Source: Oscillospiraceae bacterium
GTDB lineage: Bacteria; Bacillota; Clostridia; Oscillospirales; Oscillospiraceae
Assembly (NCBI GenBank): GCA_009786445.1
Contig: WQTE01000018.1
Span: 337-33,771, forward strand
DNA length: 33,435 nucleotides
Reading direction: 5' to 3'
Shown one piece after another: positions 26,436 to 33,435 of the stretch. Position numbers and translations under genes: made by a program. Numbering within the stretch: the stretch's first letter is position 1; the number at the start of each line of letters is the position of its first letter. Under the pieces are notes generated by a model that was given only the letters and a program-made list of their open reading frames with translations, had not been told where the DNA came from and did no database searches.

Positions 26436-27995
26436 TTATAGATTGTCTACGGCGGTGCGCTCTATTTTTAAGGCCGCTTTGTAGGTTTCCAGATACTTAT
26501 TAAAACCTTCTGCATCTGAGGGGTCGGGAGTTATAGTGCTCAGAGCAGCATCTGCGAAGATTTTGTTATCCAGAAAATCTTCCAAAGATTCTCCGAATTC
26601 CTTACTTTCTGAGTATGCTGCAAGCAATGCTATTCCCCATGCGCCGCCTTCTCCTGCTGATTCCATAACAGCTACAGGGGTTTCGAGAACACCTGCCATC
26701 AATTTTTGACCGACTATCGGTGTTTTGAACAACCCACCGTGACCCAGCCATTTGTTTGCCTTCACGCCTTCTTCATTTGTCAGGATATTCATCCCTATTT
26801 TGAGAGTTGCCATAGAAGAAAGTAGTAGCGAACGCATGAAGTTTTCTACAGAAAATTTGCTATCCGGTGTTCTTGCAAACAGCGGGCGCCCTTCGTGGAA
26901 GCCTGTGGTGTGCTCACCGGAGAGATAACTCACAGCTACAAGTCCTCCGCAGTCCGGGTCTCCTCTTAATGCTGCATTATACAGTGTGCGGTAAAGCTCC
27001 GTTTTATCCGGTGGTGCTGACATTTTTGTCATTACATCACCAAACAAAGCGACCCATGCATCTAAATCTGACGTACAGTTGTTGCAATGAACCATTGCTA
27101 CGGGCTTGCCTGCCGGTGTTGTTATCATATCAATGTCAACATAGAGTTTCGATAGTGCTTTTTCCAGAACAAGCATTGCAAATATTGATGTTCCTGCCGA
27201 TATGTTTCCGGTTGCGGGTTTTATGGCATTTGTCGCTATCATTCCTGTTCCTGCATCGCCCTCCGGCGGACAAAGCGGGATTCCGGCTTTGAGTGTTTCT
27301 GTGGGGTCGAGCAGTTTCGCTCCGGCTTCCGTCAGATATCCGGCATTTTCCCCCGCTACCAATATTTCGGGGAGTATGTCTTTTAATTTCCAAGGAAGAT
27401 TGTATTCTGCTATTAGGTTGTCAAATTTTTCAACCATTATTTTGTCATATTCGTTTGTGGTGCTGTCTATGGGAAACATTCCCGAAGCTTCTCCTATACC
27501 TACAACTTTTTTTCCTGTCAGTTTGTAGTGTATATACGAGGGAAGGGTTGCAAGGAAGCTTATTTCGCTCACATGCGCCTCTTTGCCTTTAACTGCGCGA
27601 TGCAGATGTGCTATCGACCAGCGCTGCGGGATATTGAAATTGAACGTTTCTATAAGTAACTTTGATGATTCTTCTGTTATTGTGTTGCGCCATGTGCGAA
27701 AATCGACAAGTTGCTGACCATCTTTGCCGAGCGGTAAGTAACCATGCATCATCGCAGATATGCCTATTGCAGCGATTTCAGGTGCTGACCCGTGTTTTTT
27801 GCTATAGTCATTCACAAGTTCTTTGTAGCTTTCCCTAAGCCCGGTCCACACATCGTCCATGCGATATGTCCACATACCGTTTTCAAAGCGGTTTTCCCAA
27901 TCATACCCCCCTGCGGCAAGCGGTTTTCCTTTTTTGTCGATTGCAACAGCTTTGATGCGAGTTGAGCCTAACTCTATACCTAAATATACTTTCAT
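26436..27995 (-). CDS. FGGY-family carbohydrate kinase (xylulokinase/ribulokinase-like)
   Basis: MKVYLGIELGSTRIKAVAID N-terminus; start at 27995 behind GGAGGAG; supplied ORF extends to 28061. Confidence 0.82.
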   Translation of the reverse strand: MKVYLGIELGSTRIKAVAIDKKGKPLAAGGYDWENRFENGMWTYRMDDVWTGLRESYKELVNDYSKKHGSAPEIAAIGISAMMHGYLPLGKDGQQLVDFRTWRNTITEESSKLLIETFNFNIPQRWSIAHLHRAVKGKEAHVSEISFLATLPSYIHYKLTGKKVVGIGEASGMFPIDSTTNEYDKIMVEKFDNLIAEYNLPWKLKDILPEILVAGENAGYLTEAGAKLLDPTETLKAGIPLCPPEGDAGTGMIATNAIKPATGNISAGTSIFAMLVLEKALSKLYVDIDMITTPAGKPVAMVHCNNCTSDLDAWVALFGDVMTKMSAPPDKTELYRTLYNAALRGDPDCGGLVAVSYLSGEHTTGFHEGRPLFARTPDSKFSVENFMRSLLLSSMATLKIGMNILTNEEGVKANKWLGHGGLFKTPIVGQKLMAGVLETPVAVMESAGEGGAWGIALLAAYSESKEFGESLEDFLDNKIFADAALSTITPDPSDAEGFNKYLETYKAALKIERTAVDNL

Positions 27996-28076
27996 GGGCA
28001 CTCCTCCATAATCTGTAATTTTTCTATCACTTATAGTATCATCTAAAAGCTGTTTTCGCAAGGTTAAAAGAGAAGA

Positions 28077-28094
28077 AGTTGCATTTTTGCAACT
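28077..28094 (-). terminator. Probable terminator of the SH3b-repeat gene
   Basis: AGTTGCA/TGCAACT stem followed on minus strand by TCTTCTCTTTT. Confidence 0.6.
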
Positions 28095-28130
28095 CCCACT
28101 CTATCTATGTGAAAAAACTATTCTCTATTT

Positions 28131-29669
28131 TTATCGCGGTCTGGCATCAAAAGCCTCTTGAACCGCTGCCCTCAGTGCCCGTTGGTATGATTGGCTTCTT
28201 GTGACTGTGCCGGCAAAGTGTAAACATAGATGCCCATTCATGCCATTGCCGCTGATTGTGCTTCCGGCGTGCGGCATACCGTTGAGAGCTGCAGCGAATG
28301 TGCGGTTGCCGATTGTTACCCATACCGGTCGGGGCGACCATGCCCATACGCCGTTTCGGCTTCTGAATATTGCATCAGTGTCCGCTCTGGTGGGCGGTTC
28401 AACATCTGCATGTCCACCCAGAGAAAATGCTCTGAGATTAAATGTGATGCCTGTTCGTACATCCACAACGCGCATATCGGTTCTCATCGGAATGAGCGAG
28501 CGGACTTGCTGCCAAGTAAGGAGCTCAACGCTACCAACGCCTCCGCCGCCTTCTACACTAAGTAAATCAGAGCGTATAAAGCCCTCTCTTCCGTTATGCC
28601 TGACTCTTGACCAACCGTTTGCGTTTTGAGCTATGACTTCTACGCTGGTGCGCGGCGAGAGCAGGTCTATTCTTGTTGAATTTGCAGATGGCTCTGTTCT
28701 GAAGTTGACAGAACCGTTTGTTCTGAGTGTTGTAGTGCCGGATACCTCTCCGTCTGTGAGCAAGTCACTTCTGATGAAGCCTTCTCTTCCGTCATGTCTA
28801 ACTCTTGACCAGCCGTTTGACTGATTTTCAAGCACTTCTACACTTGTGCCTCTCGCCAATAGTCTGATGAGACTGGAGGATGCTGATGCACTCGCTCTGA
28901 GATTTACCGAACCTCTGGTTCTGAGTGTTGTTGCACTGCCTGATGTCGGCGCGGATTCTGAAATTAAGTTGCTGCTGACGAAACCGACCGTGCCGCCGTG
29001 CCTGACCCTTGACCAGCCGTTTGACTGATTTTCAAGCACTTCTACGCTTGTACCACGGCTCAGTGTGCTTATGATGTTTGCGCTCGCTGAACCTTCTGAC
29101 CTGAAATTCACATTACCCGTTGTCCACATCGTTGCTATCACTGTGCTGTCCGCAGGGGGTGGGGCTTCCGAGCCGGTTTCCGGTATTGTTTCACCACTGA
29201 CACTGCTGAATTTCAGAAAATCAGACCTGACATAACCAACAGCATCACCCACTCTGACACGAGACCATCCTGCCGGATTGTGCTCAACTACTTCTATGTC
29301 TGCCCCTACATTGACTGTTCTGACAACACCGGAATCCGTTGAGGCTCTTTCCCTAACGTTAACTCCGGCTGTTGTGCTAAACATACCGTTATTTGTCAAT
29401 CTCAGAAAATCTGACCTGATAAATCCAACGGAGTCTCCGATTTGAACTCTGGACCAACCCGATGGATTGTGACTGAGCATTGTCACGTCTGTATCGACAT
29501 TGACTGTTCTGACAACGGCTGCGTTTGTGTTTGCTTCTGCCCTTAGGTTTACTCCGGCAGTTGTGCGAAATGTAGCGCCCGAGGCTTCGGCATCCATTGC
29601 AAAAGGCATACCGAACAATAAACTCAATATGACTGCCAGATATGTAATTGCGTTTAAAGTGCGTTTCAT
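28131..29669 (-). CDS. Secreted SH3b-repeat protein with distinct C-terminal domain
   Basis: 512 aa; signal peptide; five SH3b-like units (e.g. TTAGVNLRAEANTNAAVVRTVN...GWSRVQIGDSVGFIRSDFL); C-terminal SLGGHADVEPPTRADTDAI...NGHLCLHFAGT. Confidence 0.82.
   Translation of the reverse strand: MKRTLNAITYLAVILSLLFGMPFAMDAEASGATFRTTAGVNLRAEANTNAAVVRTVNVDTDVTMLSHNPSGWSRVQIGDSVGFIRSDFLRLTNNGMFSTTAGVNVRERASTDSGVVRTVNVGADIEVVEHNPAGWSRVRVGDAVGYVRSDFLKFSSVSGETIPETGSEAPPPADSTVIATMWTTGNVNFRSEGSASANIISTLSRGTSVEVLENQSNGWSRVRHGGTVGFVSSNLISESAPTSGSATTLRTRGSVNLRASASASSSLIRLLARGTSVEVLENQSNGWSRVRHDGREGFIRSDLLTDGEVSGTTTLRTNGSVNFRTEPSANSTRIDLLSPRTSVEVIAQNANGWSRVRHNGREGFIRSDLLSVEGGGGVGSVELLTWQQVRSLIPMRTDMRVVDVRTGITFNLRAFSLGGHADVEPPTRADTDAIFRSRNGVWAWSPRPVWVTIGNRTFAAALNGMPHAGSTISGNGMNGHLCLHFAGTVTRSQSYQRALRAAVQEAFDARPR
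28556..29567 (-). repeat. SH3b-encoding repeat region
   Basis: Recurrent VNxR...NGWSRVRxxGxxGFxxSDLL coding units. Confidence 0.75.
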
Positions 29670-29929
29670 TTATTTTCTCCCTTGTCATTGCTGTTTACAA
29701 AAAAAGTTACAAGTAATATCGTGTAAGTTAGGTCAGTTTACCACACATAATTAATTATGTCAACCATTTTTGTTGTTAAATTGAAACTTTTTGTAACTTT
29801 TAGATTTCACTCTCACATGATACAATTGTTTTGGGAACTGATTCTATTAGAAAAGTACCCAATTTTGTAGCTCTGAGAGGAACAGGTAAGCAAAAAATTC
29901 TTTTGCGAAAAGAAATAGGAGTATCTGTA

Positions 29930-31084
29930 ATGAACAAGGATAACTTTGATAAAGCCAAGTGGGTTCCTATTATTATAACGGCTGTTATTCTTATGCTTAT
30001 TTGGTATGCTCTGGGTAATGTCGGGCTTATCACTTCTATTATTTTGCAGTTTTTTTCCGTTATTGCTCCTTTACTGTATGGTATTTTGTTTGCATATTTT
30101 ATATATCCTCCGCATCATGCTGTTGAAAAATTGCTCAAAAAAGTTAAGATTAGATTCATTTCAAGTCGTGCCCGTGGCTTTAGCACCATAATAATATTTA
30201 TTTTGCTGCTCATCCTAATAGTTGTTATTGTCAGTTTTGTGATTCCTATTTTATTTACCAGTACCGTTAATCTGGCGAACAGTATCCCCATTTACGTTAC
30301 CGAACTTCTCAATTATCTCGACAATCTCCCCTCAGAGTCTTTTTGGGCCGATTTTGATATTGCAGGAACTATTAATGCATTTTCCTCCCAGTTGATGGTT
30401 ACCATATTAAATGCCGAAGGACTCGGGCAAGCCGCGGGAGCCGTTATTGGATTTGCCGGTGGACTTTTCAGTATTGTTCTCGGTCTTATAATTTCGCTTT
30501 ATATTTTAATGGACAGGGATCGGATTTCTGAATTTTTTCTCAGACTGAATAGTGCTATTTTTAAGAGCGAATCCAGGCGGGTGCGGTCTGCAAGGTATTT
30601 TGGACAAGTTAACAAGGTGCTTTTCACTTTCATCGCCAGCAAGGGTCTTGACAGCTTGATTAACTTTGTAGTTGCCACTACCGTTTTGCTTATTTTTGAT
30701 GTTCCTTACTCTTTGCTGCTTGGTCTTATTGCGGGAGCTTTTAACTTTATTCCGTTTATCGGATCTTTTTTCTCTGCTGTTCTCATCAGCTTGATTGCAC
30801 TGGTTACTCGGGATGTTGGTGTTGCGCTTCCGGTTGCAATTGCTCTAATCGTCTTCAATCAGCTTGATGCTAACTACATCGAGCCGCGTATTATGAAGTC
30901 TTCGCTTAAGATAAGCCCTATCCTTGTTATTGTTGCTGTCGTCGCCGGTGGTGCCTATTTTGGAATCGTCGGAATGTTTCTCGCCGTGCCCCTCACTGTT
31001 GTAATAAAGCAGCTTGTTCTTGAATATATTGACTCTACTGAGCAAGGTCTTGGTGACATAGAAGGTGATGAGCCTATTGAGTGA
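29930..31084 (+). CDS. AI-2E family transporter
   Basis: FNFIPFIGSFFSAVLISLIAL...IEPRIMKSSLKISPILVIVAVVAGGAYFGIVGMFLAVPL; start refined to MNKDNFDK behind AGGAG; supplied ORF starts 29831. Confidence 0.85.
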   Translation: MNKDNFDKAKWVPIIITAVILMLIWYALGNVGLITSIILQFFSVIAPLLYGILFAYFIYPPHHAVEKLLKKVKIRFISSRARGFSTIIIFILLLILIVVIVSFVIPILFTSTVNLANSIPIYVTELLNYLDNLPSESFWADFDIAGTINAFSSQLMVTILNAEGLGQAAGAVIGFAGGLFSIVLGLIISLYILMDRDRISEFFLRLNSAIFKSESRRVRSARYFGQVNKVLFTFIASKGLDSLINFVVATTVLLIFDVPYSLLLGLIAGAFNFIPFIGSFFSAVLISLIALVTRDVGVALPVAIALIVFNQLDANYIEPRIMKSSLKISPILVIVAVVAGGAYFGIVGMFLAVPLTVVIKQLVLEYIDSTEQGLGDIEGDEPIE

Positions 31085-31117
31085 GCGTTTTCAGGAGGTT
31101 TGGAACTCCCGGGTTTC

Positions 31118-32101
31118 CTAAAGGGTTACTGTCAGAAATTCGTTTGTTCCAGTTACGGTGTAAACCTGCTCACCTGCCGGAATGAATAGGGTTTCGCCCT
31201 TTTTTATGGTAAACGACTCGCTTTGAGCCTTAATTGTTCCTGCACCATCTATGCAAATTATGGATATGAAGCTTTCTTTGCTGCCCGTTATATCCACTGT
31301 GGAATTTTTTAGTTTGTAGCTGTATGTGGTGAAGTAGGGGCATGAGCGGAGCAAAGCTATCTGTCTCACCGAGCTGTCGTCGAGGATTTGCTCAGGTGCG
31401 GTGTTTAGGTTTTGAGGTTCGGGCGTTGCTACGTCCAGACCTTTTTTTATGTGTAAAGGGCGTTTATTGCCCTCTTTATCAGTTCTGCCGTAGTCGTAGA
31501 GTCTGTAGGTCACGTTTGAGCTTTGCTGAATCTCGCAGATTACTATGCCTTTTCCGATGGCGTGTATGGTTCCTGCCGGGATGAAGTAGATTTCCCCTTT
31601 TTTTACGGGTACTTTTCTCAGAATGGTTTCCATATCGTCTGTTTTTATTTTTTCTTCAATCTCAGAGCGAGTGGTTTTTTTGCTCACCCCGTAGTATAAA
31701 TAAGACCCCGGCTCGCTTTCTAATATCAGCCACATTTCGGTTTTGCCGTTGTCTCCCTCGTTTATTTTTGCATATTCATCGCCGGGGTGAACCTGGATTG
31801 ACAGGTCATCCCTTGCATCTATGAACTTAATAAGTATCGGAAGCTGTCCGTTTTTTGTTTTTGCTTTAGTTCCGAGCGGATTTTCTCCGGTTTCTTTTTC
31901 GAGGTCTATTAGGTATTGCTCAAGTGTTTTTCCCGCATTTTCACCATCTGCTATTTTGCTGCCGCCATCTTTGTGTGTGGAGAGTTCCCAGCTTTCGGCT
32001 ATTATGTCGCCTGCACCGTCTTTGCCGTAGTAAGTTTCTAAAACGCTGCCGCCCCATATGTAGTTTGCATAGTGCGGCGCCAGTTTCACAGGTTTTAGCA
32101 T
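31118..32101 (-). CDS. manA: Mannose-6-phosphate isomerase, class I
   Basis: 327 aa; YANYIWGGSVLETYYGK, LPILIKFIDARDDLSIQVHPGDEYA, FIPAGTIHAIG. Confidence 0.9.
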   Translation of the reverse strand: MLKPVKLAPHYANYIWGGSVLETYYGKDGAGDIIAESWELSTHKDGGSKIADGENAGKTLEQYLIDLEKETGENPLGTKAKTKNGQLPILIKFIDARDDLSIQVHPGDEYAKINEGDNGKTEMWLILESEPGSYLYYGVSKKTTRSEIEEKIKTDDMETILRKVPVKKGEIYFIPAGTIHAIGKGIVICEIQQSSNVTYRLYDYGRTDKEGNKRPLHIKKGLDVATPEPQNLNTAPEQILDDSSVRQIALLRSCPYFTTYSYKLKNSTVDITGSKESFISIICIDGAGTIKAQSESFTIKKGETLFIPAGEQVYTVTGTNEFLTVTL

Positions 32102-32123
32102 TTTTGTCTCCTCTTTATGTTAT

Positions 32124-32219
32124 GCAGATGACGGGCGGTTTGCGGAGTCTTTTTTGCGAGAACAGTGGCGCAATGCTCTCTGGCTCGCAAAAAAGCGGAG
32201 CAAATTGCCCATCATCTGC
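32124..32219. repeat. 96-bp imperfect inverted repeat between glucokinase and manA
   Basis: Arms 32124-32160 and 32184-32219 share GCAGATGA, GGGC, TTTGC and TTTTTTGCGAG blocks in inverted orientation. Confidence 0.75.
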
Positions 32220-32246
32220 GGTGGCGGGACGGGCAGGGCCCATCTT

Positions 32247-33200
32247 CTACATTTTTGCCAGCATTGCTGCTCCGATGATTCCCGCATCATTTCCGAGCTC
32301 TGCGAGGACTATTGGTGGGTTTTCTGCTTGATTTCTTGTAAATGTCAGATGTTTTGTCTTTTCTGTTAGTGGTTTCATCAATTTGTCGCCCGCATTGCTG
32401 ACTCCGCCGCCGACTATGACTACCTCCGGGCGAAATAGCGACATCATTGACCCGACTCCTGCTGCTACATATGATATGTACTGATCCACAACTTTTATTG
32501 CAACGTCATCTCCCTTGTCCATTGCATCAAAGGCGGTCTTGGCTTCTACTTTGTCGAGATTCCCTTCGCACAGCTTGTTTAGCAGGCTTTCCGGATGCTG
32601 CTTTATCGCCTGTTTTATCTGCCTAATCAGTGCAGTCGCAGATGCGTATGCTTCAAAGCAGCCTTTTAGTCCGCAAGAGCATATTTCACCGCCATATAAT
32701 AGAGTTGTGTGCCCTATTTCGGCACCAAGTCTGTCGCTGCCGCTGAATATTTTTTTGTCAATAATTATGCCGCCACCGACTCCGGTACCCAGTGTTATCA
32801 TACACGCATTTTCATAGTCTCGTGCTGCTCCTACAAGAACTTCTCCGAGTGCGGCGCAGTTTGCATCGTTTTCAATATATACAGGCATAGCAAAGTGCTT
32901 TTCAAGTTCATCCTGAAACGGCACGTTTTCCCAGCCTAAATTATTTGAAAATACGAGTAGATTTGTTTTGCGGTTTACGCACCCCGGTGAGCCAACACCT
33001 ACCGCTTCAATATCCCCCATGTCGAGATTTGCTTTTTTTGTTGCTTCAAAAGCGGCATTTGCAATTGATGCGCAGACTTCTTCAAATGTCCTGCTCGCAT
33101 TTGTCGGTTCACTATATTTGGCAATAATTTTGTAGTTTTCATCCACTACTCCTGCCACTATGTTTGTGCCGCCAAGGTCGATTCCCACATAATACTTCAT
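32247..33200 (-). CDS. glk: ROK-family glucokinase
   Basis: 317 aa; GIDLGGTNIVAGVVD, ENDANCAALGE, TLGTGVGGGIIID, GAEIGHTTLLYGGEICSCGLKGCFEAYAS. Confidence 0.88.
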   Translation of the reverse strand: MKYYVGIDLGGTNIVAGVVDENYKIIAKYSEPTNASRTFEEVCASIANAAFEATKKANLDMGDIEAVGVGSPGCVNRKTNLLVFSNNLGWENVPFQDELEKHFAMPVYIENDANCAALGEVLVGAARDYENACMITLGTGVGGGIIIDKKIFSGSDRLGAEIGHTTLLYGGEICSCGLKGCFEAYASATALIRQIKQAIKQHPESLLNKLCEGNLDKVEAKTAFDAMDKGDDVAIKVVDQYISYVAAGVGSMMSLFRPEVVIVGGGVSNAGDKLMKPLTEKTKHLTFTRNQAENPPIVLAELGNDAGIIGAAMLAKM

Positions 33201-33256
33201 ACTTTGTCTCCTTTGCCGGAACTTTTCATAATTTTCAAACTATTCTACCATATATA

Positions 33257-33286
33257 TTACAATTAGCAAATAAAATGTGGTATACT
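33257..33286 (+). promoter_or_regulatory. Putative sigma-A promoter reading out of the window to the right
   Basis: TTACAA (33257-33262), 18-bp spacer, TATACT (33281-33286). Confidence 0.45.
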
Positions 33287-33402
33287 TACATTACAAGACC
33301 CACCGACAGATAATGTGTGGTAGACGGCTTGTGACCTCGTTTGTTCTGCTACCCCACTGAGGCAAGAATAAACAATAACATAGATATTTCAATGTCCGAG
33401 GG

Positions 33403-33427
33403 GCAAATATTTTTGTCAAATATTTGC
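33403..33427 (+). promoter_or_regulatory. Hairpin in leader/ncRNA region at the window edge
   Basis: GCAAATATTT TTGTC AAATATTTGC, perfect 10-bp stem, downstream of the 33257-33286 promoter-like sequence. Confidence 0.5.
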
Positions 33428-33435
33428 GAATAATA

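Noticed and set aside
1-33435. tRNA and rRNA genes
   Set aside because: No cloverleaf-like or rRNA-like sequence recognised by eye; not run through tRNAscan-SE or Infernal

Overview
The window looks like a low-GC, Clostridia-like chromosome. An ~11.7 kb accessory island (about 1010-12767) sits in otherwise ordinary housekeeping and metabolic sequence. The island is flanked by an imperfect direct repeat (690-1009 vs 12650-12767). Collapsing the 41-bp identical part of that repeat would rejoin an SMR/EamA-like transporter gene to the convergent SpoIID/cell-wall-binding gene, so the pre-insertion site can be reconstructed. The main candidate system is a tightly packed four-gene minus-strand operon (6954 to 1120). 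In transcription order it encodes an N6-adenine DNA methyltransferase, an 823-aa protein fusing an N-terminal MutL/MORC-like GHKL ATPase to a C-terminal histidine kinase, a stand-alone receiver protein with no DNA-binding output domain, and an HNH nuclease. This reads as a restriction-modification-like system gated by a phosphorelay. I cannot match it from memory to a named defence system, but I cannot search databases either. The island also carries an IS1634-like transposase remnant, an XRE/YbaK-like/two-TM cassette, and two convergent DUF4143-type AAA ATPases. One of these ATPases is preceded by three CCATTTCGTGA repeats at exact 33-bp spacing. To the right are a SpoIID protein, an ABC polysaccharide-type exporter, a P-type ATPase, a CheY-like protein, rsmE, an MFS transporter, a membrane pyrophosphatase, a pentose isomerase/epimerase/kinase operon, an SH3b-repeat protein, an AI-2E-family transporter, manA and a ROK glucokinase. 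All calls come from reading motifs and the supplied ORFs. No homology searches were run.
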